A stretch of DNA of 64,000 bases from positions 32,731,501 through 32,795,500 of the forward strand of contig NC_080559.1 in the NCBI RefSeq assembly GCF_030253575.1. Reading direction: 5' to 3'. The position numbers and the translations under genes were made by a program. This stretch comes from Rhododendron vialii. Taxonomy: Eukaryota > Streptophyta > Magnoliopsida > Ericales > Ericaceae. Under the pieces are notes generated by a model. That model had not been told where the DNA came from and did no database searches. It was given only the letters and a program-made list of their open reading frames with translations. Positions 12,634-29,048 of the stretch are shown here, in pieces (the stretch's first letter is position 1; each line of letters starts with the position of its first letter).

Positions 12634-13024
12634 GGACGCTGCTACTGGTACAGCGGCTGCTGTACAGCAGCCGCGTACAGATCACTTTTGTGCCCATCTC
12701 GGGTCCCGCAAAGATGATCGGAGCCACTCATTTTATTCAAAATACTTTGTTTAGGGTCCCCTGTAAAAAATCACCTCAATCCGATATCAGGAAGAGTGTT
12801 TACGAATCATCCAACTTTGCTTCAAAATTTAGCCTAAATTTTGAAGCAAAGTTGGATGATTCGTAAACACCTTTTCCGATATCGGATTGAGGTCACAGAG
12901 ACCCTAAACGAAGTATTTTGAAGAAAATGAGTGGCTCCGATCTTGTTTGTGAGACCCGAGATGGGCACAAAAGTGATCTGTCCGCGGCTGTTGTACAGCA
13001 GCCGCTGTACCAGTAGCATTTCTG
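12634..13024. mobile_element. Mutator-type hairpin MITE, 391 bp, 9-bp TSD
   Basis: A near-complete palindrome: the left arm tgctactggtacagcggctg is matched by the complement on the right, and the arms continue to a centre near 12835 (aaatttagcctaaatttt). An exact 9-bp direct repeat tgtcaagta flanks it (12625-12633 and 13025-13033), pointing to a Mutator-like (MULE) origin. No transposase is encoded. Confidence 0.8.
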
Positions 13025-13033
13025 TGTCAAGTA

Positions 13034-13767
13034 TTAGATATAAGTTGATGCTACACAAGGAACGAAGGAAATAATTGAAACATAAAACGAAATGAGATCA
13101 CTTAGTTATGGTCTATCCTTCTACAAAAATAACACTGCTCAAAGAAACAACCTACAATAGGAATAGTGGTAGGATTTGATTCGATAACTCAAGTGTCCGG
13201 GTCAGTTTACGCGTACATCAGGTAATTCTGGGGATTAATTCCATGGGCGTGGTAGGTAGTTGTGGTTTTGTGTAGCTGTGGGGGTGTTCAGACTTCCGAG
13301 TGTCGGCAAGTTCTTGGCTGTTCATCTCCAGGGGAATGCCCCTGCTTAGGTTTGTTTTGTTTTTTTTGAGATAGATCTTACTGACCGGGTGAAAAAAACC
13401 CACTTCGTTTTCTTCAAAAAAAAAATTTTACAGTAACATTTACACACGCATTGTATGTGTCCGAGCTTAGTCACATATAATCTTTCAAAATATTATGGGT
13501 TTTACTCTCAATCCTCGATCTTGCAAATTTTAGTAATATGAGATATGATTGAAAAACTGTTCAAAAAAGAGATTTGAAAGACGTTTTTCCGCTCTCGCTT
13601 GCGAATTATGTGACTTAAATCCACGCTGGTATATACATGTAAACATAGGTATGTATAAGTCTGGGTCCTTGTGATCATTACATAAACCAGCTCCCACTGG
13701 ACTTCCGGAGTCTAAGAACAACATTCCTTTCTCTCTCTTTCTGGTCTTCCGGAGTCCAAGAACAACA

Positions 13768-13808
<41 letters not shown>

Positions 13809-13814
13809 AAACTC
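13034..13814. other. Upstream region of the pectinesterase gene
   Basis: No gene is visible. It holds a SINE-like core on the minus strand (13192-13232), a TATA-like tatataca at 13630, and a short direct repeat ggtcttccggagtc / gacttccggagtc. The pyrimidine-rich leader is described separately. The TATA is about 185 bp before the ATG, so a CT-rich 5' UTR of roughly 150 nt is plausible. Confidence 0.5.
13771..13806 (+). repeat. CT microsatellite in the pectinesterase leader
   Basis: A CT run ends 8 bp before the pectinesterase start codon and probably lies in the 5' UTR. Such pyrimidine tracts are common near plant transcription start sites. Length polymorphism here could affect expression, but that is inference. 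Confidence 0.8.
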
Positions 13815-15885
13815 ATGTCTTGTTTTAGACACATTTTCTATATTATTCTCACTCTCACTCTCCTCCAAAATGTAACCCTTTCCCTATGCCACACCAAGGG
13901 AATAAGACCCAAGAAATCTTCATCAGGAATTCAGCTCCCAACAAACATGACCGAAGTCCAATTCTCAGAAAAGCAATTCCTGAAATGGGTTGATTTCGTT
14001 GGGAGCCTAAACCACTCCCTCTTCAAAACTGCAAAGAACAAGCTCGTGGCTTCTTACACAATCACCGTCGATAGAAATCCGGCCACCGGAGATTTCACTA
14101 CGATTCAAGATGCCATTGATTCTCTCCCTTCTGTTAATCTGGTGAGAATTGTGATCAGGATTCATGCAGGAGTTTACACGTACGTAAGCATAAGTCTTGA
14201 GCTCTATATTTTGCTTCTGTTTAGTTCCAAGCGTATGGACATTGTTTTGCAATTTCACTTTAATTCCTGCTGGATAAACTATCCCATTTCGTAAATACTA
14301 GACCATAGGGGCCGACCAGTCGGGCATCTAGCACTTAGCAGCCGACTAGGTCTATTTTAATCTAAGCGTTGGACCCTCACCTAGTGCCTAAGCACCGACT
14401 AGTACTTGATCGGCCAACTTTTACGACACGGGGCAGAATGTGCGACGTACCATCTGGCTTATTAGGCCAAATAATCCCTTATTATCGATAGATTTGTTAT
14501 ATCAAATGTCCACATCTGTCACTTCTGTCAAGTCATGGACTTGAGAGTTTGTCAATATTGAGGTTGGTTTTTGTGCCTCTGTTTCACCACTTCGGTGTTA
14601 TGCAAAGGGGGCATTTTTATTTTTCTTTTGGCTAGTGTGTCATGTATGTTAACTTAACAAATAGACCACATAGAACAATTTACAAATAAATTGCGAAATT
14701 TTACGCTAAATTGAACTTTCAAAACATTTAAATTTATGATCTGCTCCTTCTCTTTATCTTTTATTGGTGGTTTTGGAGTTATACCAATTGCATCATCGGG
14801 TTTTTTCTCGGCAAAAGAAATTTTATTAACTCGTAGTGAAAAATACAACGAGATAAAGGGATGAAAGTGAAAGTAAAGTATGCCCAAAATTATGGCCTCT
14901 GCTATGCTAACAATAAAACTTGACAAGATGCCAACTCAAAACACCACCGAAAACACCGATACATGAAAATGCAACTCCAAAACATGAAATTGCATCATCG
15001 TTCTATCAAGTCACGGACTCGTGAATTTGTCAAAAATTGAAGTGGTGTAATTTGTCAATATTGGTTTGTCTTTTTTTTCTTCTGAGCATAATTCCCTGTA
15101 AAACTGGTAATGTGACAAAAAATGTACCAAGTGGTGAATGAGTCGTCTTTTGTTTCATCTTTCCACATGCTTTCTTTCATTCTTTGTTTGGTGTATTTTT
15201 AGTAATTCTCTGTATATCTAAAATGGATTTAATTCGAAAATGTGAATTTTTAATGATAGGGAGAAGGTTAATATCCCTACATTAAAAGCATTTATAACCC
15301 TAGAAGGAGCAGGGGCAGAGAAGACAATTATTCAGTGGGGAGACACAGCTCAAACACTTGGCCCAAAGGGGCAGCCCATGGGGACCTTTGGTTCTGCAAC
15401 TTTTGCCGTGGATTCTCCATATTTCATTGCCAAGAACATCACATTCAAGGTAATCACGGACAGTTTTTCGAGTATCTCGCCTAAAACCAATTGGTGTTAG
15501 GGAGGGTTTCAATTAAGGAGGCGTTTCCGCTAAGTTAAAAGTCGTGGACTACTTCTTGTAGTACTTTTTAGTTGTTTCCACTTAACTATAACTTAAAGAT
15601 TGTATAGTGTAGGAGAAAATGGGAGAGGTCAAAAGGCAGAACGGAGGTGAAAAAAGTTTTAGTACAAGAGAAACAATTTTACTTTAGGGAATTATTTATA
15701 CATAAAAAAGATAGCGGAAACGGGGAGTCTGTTACGACAGTCAAGTTTTCGATTTTAGCTGAAATAGAAAACCACAATAGGAACAATGCATGTTTTGTTT
15801 TTCAGGAAAACATTTCTTGGATTATTATCAAGAGTTGATTTTAAACATGAACCAAACAATGATAGTTTTTCTTTTAAACACAACC

Positions 15886-15951
<66 letters not shown>

Positions 15952-18262
15952 CTAGACTTGTGTATGCTAAACAGAACACCACACCAGTGCCAGCACCAGG
16001 GGCAATAGGGAAACAAGCAGTGGCATTTAGGATGTCAGCAGATACAGCAGCCTTTGTAGGGTGCAGATTCCTTGGGGCACAGGACACACTCTATGATCAT
16101 ACGGGTAGGCATTACTACAAGGATTGCTACATTGAAGGCTCTGTGGACTTCATCTTTGGCAATGGCCTCTCTCTTTTTGAGGTATATACTCTTAACTTAT
16201 TTACTCCTACTATTTCTCTTATACCTAACCTGATTTTAATTATTTGCACCTCCCCTGCCTTTTTCCTCCTGCACCTTAAGTTATATATTGCCTCTCCATT
16301 CACCAAGCTCACATTTGCCCAGTAAAAAGCTACTTATCGGAGCTCGGGTATGGGCTCTCAATTGGGACAAGGGACCGGATCCCGTAGTGCGCCAATACAC
16401 TACGGGGTCGTAAGGCACCTCATTGTGCCCAATATGCCCAATAAGAATTTCATCATCGTGATCTGAACCGTTCAAATCTATCTGTCTACGTATTAAACTC
16501 ATCTAATTCTCATTTCTCACATCAAAGATACCGACACGCTGGTTAAACCACAGTCGCATGATGAACAAACTTTGCAATTTCTGAGAAATAATTTTAAGGG
16601 GTTTATATAATATAGATATGGTTAATTTTGTATTTTTTCAGGGGTGTCACGTGCATGCAATAGCACAGTTAACAGGGGCTGTAACAGCACAAGGCAGAGG
16701 GAGCATATTGGAAGACACAGGGTTCTCGTTTGTTAACTGTAAGGTCACGGGCTCCGGAGCTCTCTACCTTGGTAGAGCATGGGGTCCCTTCTCTAGGGTT
16801 GTCTTTGCCTTTACTTATATGGACAACATTATCATGCCTAAAGGCTGGTATAACTGGGGCGACCCTAGTCGCGAAATGTAAGTTCCTCTCTCTCTCTCTC
16901 TCTCTTGCACGTAATCCCCTCATTGGATAGTGGGATATGCATATACATAACGTATCTTGTAAAAGGGAAATGATATACCAATTAAAACTCAATTTGCATA
17001 AACTAACGTCTTCACGGTGCTTCAAATATTTCGAACCAAAACACCGACTACTTTGTCCAGAACTTCAAAAATATCACCACCACACCATTCTTGATTCGGT
17101 TTTTCGCACGACATTTGTGATTAATTTATATAGTTTCCCTTTTCGAAAAAGGCAAGGACATAAACTAACCCACCAAAAAAGGTAAGCCCACTTATGGTGA
17201 TGGTGCAGGAATAGATAAGATAGCAATAGGGAAGAGCATTACTTCACAATCTGTAGGTCTTAATAGTGGGCAAGGCATGCACTGGACGGTGCCGTCCCCA
17301 TTCTAATCCACAGCTTGTTTTCTTTTTGTCTTTGTATATATGGGCTTTGGTTATTTTCTTTTTTTTTACCTTATCCAGAGGGGCACTAGCTGCATATCCC
17401 CAATCTAGGTAGTTACACTTTATTAACTAAATGACCAACTACCCCACCTCTGGGACAAAATTATTCAATTGTCAAGGTGTCTCAAGAGGAGATTTCTGGT
17501 ATCAACTACAGAAGTGGTGACTTGGAGCCCTATATCCTCTTAATTATTGTATGTCCGTTCTGCTCGTCCACTCTAATAAAATTATCTTTTTTTTTAATAG
17601 TAAAGGGTGTTTGGATCAGCTTACGCACACCTCGACTATTCCCTTCTCCGGTCCAGTCAAAGGCAACCACGCCGGAACTAAGGGATTCACAATAGATTTC
17701 TCTCTCGCGGCCTGGTGGGCCAAGTTTTGAACTCAGGATGTCTGGGTTTACAGCTCATCCAGCAACGCACAGTGCATCTAAACAAAAATAAGTCAACTAT
17801 GTTTGCATGTGCTTTGGTTGCAAAAAGGCTTGTGCATGTACATACACAAGCATAGATATATCTGTCCACTAGATTTGAGATTAGGTTACACTAACATACG
17901 TGTGCATTCTACCTTAAGTAAGCCTAGGCTTCTAGTCGGTTGACAGATGTTCTCTTTATAACAGACAGTGTCTGAGTCACCTTACGCGTAACCCGACTAA
18001 TCCTCGGGGGATCTGTTCAATTGTCCACTAGCGTGGAACCTAAGGCGGACAAGACTAAGTTTTACATGAATTGATTGTGTTAGTCATTTGTGTTTTTGTT
18101 TTTGGGGCATGCAGGACTGTTTTCTATGGGCAATACAAGTGCACAGGAGCAGGGGCAGGTTTTGCAGGGAGAGTGTCATGGTCAAGAGAACTCACTGATG
18201 AGGAAGCTAAGCCTTTTATTTCACTTGGCTTCATTGATGGCTCTGAATGGATCAAGTTATAA
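13815..18262 (+). CDS. Pectinesterase without pro-region (PME53/PME68-type), 5 exons
   Basis: Predicted cell-wall enzyme that de-methyl-esterifies homogalacturonan, 381 aa. Exons: 13815-14179, 15260-15449, 15975-16181, 16642-16877, 18115-18262, all with GT-AG introns. Residues 1-25 look like a secretion signal ([19 protein letters not shown]). A short linker then leads directly into the catalytic beta-helix, so the inhibitor-like PRO domain of type I PMEs is absent. Family motifs are all present: GVYTEKV; QAVAFR at 199-204 (Phe replacing the more usual Leu); GAQDTL with Asp222; SVDFIFG with Asp243; LGRAW with Arg299 and Trp301. These supply the two catalytic Asp and the substrate Arg. It resembles Arabidopsis PME8/53/68-type proteins; I cannot say which is the true orthologue. 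Introns 1 and 4 carry LINE and SINE insertions. Confidence 0.95.
14799..14987 (-). mobile_element. 5'-truncated LINE tail in pectinesterase intron 1, 13-bp TSD
   Basis: Read on the minus strand this ends ttaataaaatttcttttgcc followed by a short A tail (T run at 14801-14806), a typical plant LINE 3' end. An exact 13-bp direct repeat aattgcatcatcg flanks it (14786-14798 and 14988-15000), the mark of target-primed reverse transcription. Only the last 189 bp were inserted, and nothing in it codes. Confidence 0.75.
15893..15948. repeat. Long CT microsatellite in pectinesterase intron 2
   Basis: About 28 CT repeats lie immediately upstream of the exon 3 acceptor (exon starts 15975). It adds to the polypyrimidine environment of that splice site. 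Confidence 0.95.
17588..17795 (-). mobile_element. tRNA-derived SINE, near-complete copy, in pectinesterase intron 4
   Basis: On the minus strand the element starts near 17795. It shows an A-box-like tggatgagctg (complement of 17751-17761) and a B-box-like gagttcaaaac (complement of 17724-17734). It ends in the core gtcgaggtgtgcgtaagctg followed by an A tail (T run at 17587-17596). This is the fullest copy of a family whose 3' end is scattered through the window. I could not fix a TSD, and I do not know the family's published name. Confidence 0.65.
17965..18060 (-). repeat. SINE-family 3' fragment in pectinesterase intron 4
   Basis: It carries gtgtctgagtcaccttacgc followed by gactaatcctcggggg and ttgtccactagcg, matching the 3' part of the SINE family at 17588-17795. 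It ends about 55 bp before the last exon. Confidence 0.55.
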
Positions 18263-18723
18263 TCAACAACAAATTCTCTACCAACATATAACTCCTTTTT
18301 ACTCAAATTTCTCTTGTAAAACCTACCATCCTCTTCCTTGATTTCCCCCTTCTTCATCGTTTATATCACAAGATTGTGAAGGGCACTTTTGACCGACTGA
18401 TCTACTTTGATAGGCTCGACTAACCCCTTCTTATAATAAGAATGTATATCCCTATTCCTGTCTGGTCCAGTATGGAATGAACTTGTAATCATGAAATCAA
18501 CTCCATCATCATATTATAGAAAATAAGTTCATAACCCTGGCCCATTCTCATTTTGGATGGAACAAATCTACTAATTATTCGATTCCGTAAGTGGGATTTT
18601 GAACTAAGAAATAGCAATAAGTCTAATGGTACAGCAATTAAGACCCCATAAGCTTAAAAAAAAAAGTATCCTGAACCATTAAAATAATCGAGTTCATTGA
18701 TATTCCTGGAATAGCATCCTAAG

Positions 18724-18761
<38 letters not shown>

Positions 18762-19793
18762 AATCAGTCAATATTTCATTCAAGCCCGAAGGCGAAGATT
18801 ACATCGCAACAAAACAGGAGTGCACCAAACTTTTGCAGGGTGTCCTTGGATCCCGGATTAGATAGTTTGGAGCATCCTAAGCAATTGAAATAATTGGGTT
18901 CATTGATAATCCTGGAATAGCAGATGCTACATCTCGGATTGTTTAAGCCACTTCTACCAGAGTTGTAGAGACATGTGGTTTGCCCCCCCCCGAGTGAGAT
19001 TTTCTTTATTTTCAGTTTTCTTCCCTCCTCTCCATGCCTACGCTGTCAACTGCCTCCACCCACCATCTCTCCTTCTACTTTCCACCTCCTCGCCATCCGC
19101 CGCCTAAACTCTCTCTAAATCTGCCTCCCGCCGCCTTCCACGGCCTCTTCCTTGCCTCCCGCCCCCATCCACCGCCTCACCTGCCTCTCACCGTTTCTTC
19201 TTCTACCTTCCACCGGCTCACCACCGCAGCCCATCATCTTGCCTTCTACTGCCGCCTTCCACCGCCTCCTCCTACCTTCCACCGCCTGTGAGGTTCGCCT
19301 TTTGTGCGGAGTGTGGAGGCTCATATCAAATCTGGTTTTCCGGCTATTTTTTTCTTCTTTTTTCGCTTTTGTTTCTATTAGGTTTTTGTCTGTGCCGTGG
19401 TATCCAGTGCTCGACGTGGCCGCATGGGCTAGTCGGGTTCGCCAGTGTTTGCCTTCCCACGTCCAGAGCCCACCGTGGCAGCGGGGGGCTCGTCCTGGAG
19501 TGGCGTCCAATGCTCGTGACAACGAAGGCTCGGTGGCGTTTGTTAATTGTTATCCTCTCGCGTCATGAGTGGGCAGGCGTTGGCTTTTGCATAACAGGTC
19601 TATGTTTTGTTTCAGTTTTAGACTTAAGTTTTGCTGTTTGGAATCCACGGTGCCTTGTGATCTATGCCGGTGCTTAATTTCTATTTCCTTTTCTGGTTCG
19701 AATGGTCAAACTCCGTGTGCCGGCTTTGCTTTGGAAGCTTTTCTTTATGTGCGCCTGGATGATAGAGATTAGGTATTCCTACTTTATTGAAAT
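18263..19793. other. Intergenic spacer after the pectinesterase gene
   Basis: Apart from the LINE tail at 18729-18870 I find no gene. A C-rich stretch (19022-19290), with many cctcc/caccg motifs, opens several long frames that read as Pro/His/Leu low-complexity protein. I regard these as compositional. Around the LINE tail, the phrase attcctggaatagca with its context (from 18679 and from 18887) is duplicated. Confidence 0.5.
18729..18870 (-). mobile_element. 5'-truncated LINE tail with long A tail, 16-bp TSD
   Basis: A poly-T run (18727-18760, the A tail of a minus-strand insertion) is followed by about 110 bp. On the minus strand that sequence reads ttcgggcttgaatgaaatat close to the tail, resembling plant L1 ends. 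An exact 16-bp duplication agcatcctaagcaatt lies at 18713-18728 and 18871-18886, so this is a clean retroposition product. Confidence 0.8.
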
Positions 19794-20173
19794 AGAAAGT
19801 CTATTGACACAGATTTTTCATACACATATTATGCACAGATTATTATGTGGGGTTCATTATAGGTTTCACACAAATGATCCGAACCGCTCATTAAATGTAA
19901 AATATTTTTTCAAGGGTCTCTATCAAAAATTAACTCAATCCGATACCTATAGGCTCTCGATCCAATCATTTAACTTTTCATTATTTTGAAATCTGAATGA
20001 AAAGTTAGATGATTGGATCGAGCTTCTATATGTATCGGATTGAGTTGATTTTTTGTGTGGACACTCGAAAAAATATTTTACATTTAATGAACGGCTCGGA
20101 TTGTTTATGTGGGACCCGTAGTGGGTCCCACATTGAAATCTGTGCACAGAAATCTGTGTGGATAGCACAGCTC
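19794..20173. mobile_element. Mutator-type hairpin MITE, 380 bp, 10-bp TSD
   Basis: Palindromic arms (gacacagattt... left, complement of aaatctgtgtggatagcac right) meet near 19988 (cattattttgaaatctgaatg). The direct repeat ttattgaaat flanks both ends (19784-19793 and 20174-20183). Internal motifs such as tcaatccgata and gatccgaaccgct recur in the element at 12634-13024, which suggests a related group. Confidence 0.75.
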
Positions 20174-21504
20174 TTATTGAAATTGTCTATCCTGTTAGTT
20201 TTGGGTTGCGCATCAGTTTTCGTGTCTATGTATTTCAGGTGGATTTCCTAGTAAGTGCCGTTGGACTTTGTGAAATGATATGATTGCAATTCACTTGTAA
20301 AAAAAAAATCACAACTAATGGATCTTTTGCACTTCACCTAGATATTTTGATGCGTCACCAAGATTTCAAACTTCAACTAATAGATCTTTTTTTTTTTCTT
20401 CAATTGGCACATTAGCACTGCTAACTTAGTGCTTACCGCCATGGTTGAAGCCACAGGGGCCAGGGCTCATAAGTTCATCTGATCATGTAAATTCAACGCA
20501 ATGGGCCATTTCCGGCCGGTATTTGGGTCCACCGTTGACATACGAGAGAATTGTGAGAAAATGACTGGCCCGTGGCGACAAGGATTCTCCTAAATTTCAA
20601 GTTCATTTTTTATAAAATTTATATATTTTAAAATCTACTTGTTGAGATCTATCCAAAAACACCAATATTGAATATAAATCTTTGTGTAGAAAAATTAATT
20701 TTTGAGGAGTATGTTATTCGTTTTAATTTTTTTGCATTATATAGTATAAAAAGAAAAAATTTATGCTATGAATAGTGATATTTTAGGATGTACGTGTATA
20801 TTGTGTATGGGGCATGTCTACTATGAATTGCTAATTGTTAATTTAACATGATTAATTATGAATTTGACTATTAATTGATAATTTTAACTCTGTTAATTAA
20901 CATTATTAATTGTGAAAAAATACTGTTAATTGTTGAATTAATAGTGTTAATTAACATTGTTAATTGTGGAAAAATACTATTAATTGTTGAATTAACAATT
21001 AATTATGAATTAGACAATTAACAATTAAAATAGACAAAAACTTGGATTACAAGCATGGGCTTGAGAGCTTTATATTGAGCTAAATTTTTGCATGATCTCC
21101 TAATACTAAAAGAATCTGAAAACAAAAATGAGTGAATTTGATTGATCATCAAAGTAGAATGGTTAGTTAGCATACTCGCGCCGAGAGTGAACAAAATAGT
21201 CTCTCTCTTTATTGCAAGATGTCCAAGTAGGAAGCTGCTATTTAGGGAAAAACACAACTTTTATACGAAACAGTGAATATCCGGACTTAGTTTCCCAAAA
21301 CAAATTCCTCTTTTGTCCTTATTAAAAAAAAACTCGCACTTGTTATTTTTGCGTCAAATTTCTGTGGATTGTTAGTTTATTTTGACGAGAGAAATGAGAA
21401 TGTAAAAACTTATGACTTGTACCCAAATTTTTTTGAACATATCCAATTGATTCAAGACTCATTGGATTCTAAACATTCATCTGGTTTAAATGGGGAGGAA
21501 GGGG

Positions 21505-21895
21505 GGTTGTTGTCCCTTGAGGGACAGCAGGCTGCTGTGCCAGTCAAAACAACATCGTCCCGAGCTCAAAAACTTGATCCAAAATATTCACTTGAAAGAT
21601 CTCATCACTTACTATGGCCCTACAAAAAAATCAAGTCGATCGAGCATTGATAACCTAGTGAATTAATCACTCTTTTTACTTAATTTTTGGCTTAATAATT
21701 TGGACATTGATAATAACACTGTAAACAAGTGATTCGTTCACTAGATTATCGATTTTCGATTGACTTGATTTTTAAAAGGCCATAGTACGCAATGAAATCT
21801 TTCAAGTGAATGTTTCAAATCAAGTTTTTGGGCTTGGGATGATATTGTTTTGGCCGGCAAAGCAGCCTGCAGCCCCCCTTCCTCCTTTTGGGGTT
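21505..21895. repeat. Hairpin (foldback) element, about 390 bp
   Basis: The left arm (aggaaggggggttgttgtcc ... ttgatccaaaatattcactt) is complementary to the right arm (aagtgaatgtttcaaatcaa ... gcagccccccttcct), with scattered mismatches. The centre lies near 21700. It resembles a MITE, but no target duplication could be recognised. Confidence 0.65.
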
Positions 21896-23154
21896 AGGAA
21901 ACAATCAACGCATCCATGTGTGTGAGAGAGGCTCTTACTCTTTATTTCAGTACACAAGCGGAAGCTGGATGTATAGAAAGGTTAATGTTTCCACGTATTT
22001 GGCAAGGAGTATCACTTTCGAGACCACATAACCATTAACCATTTCGAAGATACCTCACGGCAAATTCGTTGAGTTCAAAGCTAAGAATTCACCACGTGAT
22101 ACTTTATTTTTTTATAACTCAAGTGTCCTGGTTAACTTTCGCGCACATCGATTAATTTTGAGGGACCAATCCAACCGTCCACTTACGGAAATCTCAATTA
22201 AAACCAAAGCAAAGAGAGTATGTGTGGTGTAGCCTAAATGACTATAGAAAGCTTAAACCCAAGCATTGAACAAAGAACTCCAAGTATTTACCAAGAGAGA
22301 ATCTTTTCTACGGATGTTTCCACGAAAAAGAGTTTTGCAGACCACCATCGTGTGCTTCCAAAGTGTATTGGATGGTCCGGATTTAAATAAAAACTTTCTG
22401 GGGAACTCACTCTTCTCTGAAAAAGTTACATTTAAATTCGAAACCGTCCAAAATTGAAACGGACGGCCACGATCGCTCACCTCCGTAATTGTCTTATTCA
22501 CGCTTCATCCGTGAATAAGGCTATCTCATTTACCAATGGAATTAACCACTTGGTAGTAGAGAAAGACAAATCAGCACACCCGTGTGTGTGAGAGAGAGAG
22601 GATTCATACACATCTAACAGCATAAGGCACTAAATGACAAAAATAAGAAAAAAAAAATTTTTTGATCAACAGGAAAGTTCTCAAAGCGATTGAAGACTAC
22701 CTACAATATTTACACGACAACAATTTGGAAGCGATCACAAAACCTTTTCCCAAAGATCTTGTAGGCTGGGCTGTCGAACACGATTGTAGTGTGGTTGATC
22801 CGGTCATCTATTTCAGCAATAAAACAATAGACAATTCATATCCGTATAACTTCGGATTAAATCTGAACCGTCTGTGTCGAAATAGATGCCGAATCAGCCG
22901 TCCTACAATCCTCTAGCGCGGCTGTCCACTATGGGACTTCCAATTCGCCACCAGGCTGTTTTTTTGAACTAGGCCTAACACTCACCTGTAAGCTTAGCCC
23001 TTTCTTTTCCAAGGTCTGTGAGCTTTACTTGCCAGATCAACTAATATGGAGCCTGTCCATTTTTGAAACGGTGGGCCTCCTTCCTCGCTAGTCACTATCC
23101 AACAAATCACTCAATTTTGGTCAAATCTATCCACCTGATTTTCCACCACCGTCA

Positions 23155-23490
23155 TTTGTGGGTCCCATCGTACGTTTATTGTGATAATCTGATTTGTTCA
23201 TCCTAGAAGGTTCGCAGAATAGTATATCCTTGAGAAAAAAAACTTTTGATCAGACATCAATAGACATTTTATAAACTGAACTATGGTTTATAAAATCGAC
23301 GGTTATGAACAATTTAATTCTAAAATCATTGACAAAATCAGACCTTCTGTTTTATAACAAAAATTCAATTTTTTTGATATGTCCAATTAAGCTGAATTTT
23401 TGCGTTGATATATTCCTATGCGGAGTATATAAGATGAACGGTTCAGATTATAACAATAAACGCACAGTAAGGTCCACAGGCAGTGGGGTT
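23155..23490. repeat. Degenerate hairpin element
   Basis: The sequence gtgggtcccatcgtacgttt at the left is mirrored by aaacgcacagtaaggtccac at the right. Arms such as gataatctgatttgttcatc and gatgaacggttcagattata pair imperfectly. It is probably an old MITE; no TSD was found. Confidence 0.5.
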
Positions 23491-24242
23491 TCCACTTGCG
23501 GCGGACAAAATTTAATCTCCTCTACCAATCATCAATTTTCCTATTTAGCCTGGTTGGTTTGGTCCATTGGTAGGTTTGCTTTCCATGTAATTTGACCGAT
23601 GTTTGATTTTTGGAGTTGAGCCGCGTTTAGGTAATTTCTTGTAATTCTGGTAAATTCCTTAGTTCGGCATGAATGACATACTTTTAACTAGACCGACGAA
23701 TAAGTTGGGATGCGTGTTAAAAAAATAAGCGGTTATGTAAACTTTGGATAACACAAAGTTTTGGCTTTGTTCGTTTAGCATATTTGGATATTTTAGTTTT
23801 GGTAGTGGGTGAAGAGATAAATAAAATAATGATTGAAGAGAAGAGTAATGAGTGGACAGAAATAAAAAAATAAATGAAATTAATAATAAAAAAATAAAAT
23901 AATACTTGAAGAAAAATATAAAATAATAATTAAAAAATAAAATTAAAACAAAGTAAATATGCTACACTAGAAGGCCTTTTTATCTTCTTAATCCCCAACA
24001 GGATAGGAGTAATGCAAGTGATGAAAAAGTCCACCAAACACAAAACCCCCCTTGTCTTTTTAACCCTGTCTTTTTCCCCTTCCTTAAACTGTTCCGATTA
24101 AATCGTGAAATTCCACATTCTTTTCACTCTCTTCCTCTCTCTCTCCAAAAATAATTCAACAATTTCCCCATCAAAGCCCAAATCGAATCAGAGGAGAGAG
24201 AAACAGCAAAAGGGTAGATCTTTGGAGAGAAAGAGAGAGTAC

Positions 24243-29048
<4,806 letters not shown>

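Larger units (their letters stand above)
20174..24242. other. Spacer upstream of hexokinase, AT-rich and repeat-rich
   Basis: No gene is supported. A 200-bp array of ttaattgtt-like words (20830-21030) is followed by a foldback-related fragment (about 21340-21430), the hairpin at 21505-21895, a SINE fragment (22117-22200) and a degenerate hairpin (23155-23490). A very AT-rich block (23760-23960) then leads into the CT-rich hexokinase leader. I could not define a clear TATA box for hexokinase. Confidence 0.5.

Noticed and set aside
15755-16087. Open frames with long Arg-Glu or Ser-Leu alternation
   Set aside because: Translation of the CT/GA microsatellite; the real content is pectinesterase exon 3.
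17700-17795. Possible tRNA gene on the minus strand
   Set aside because: A- and B-box-like motifs are present but no cloverleaf closes, and the sequence continues into the SINE 3' core, so it is a SINE head.
19034-19568. Overlapping open frames reading Pro/His/Leu-rich proteins on both strands
   Set aside because: They come from a C-rich low-complexity stretch, have no domain, and are open in several frames at once. A compositional artefact is more likely than a gene.
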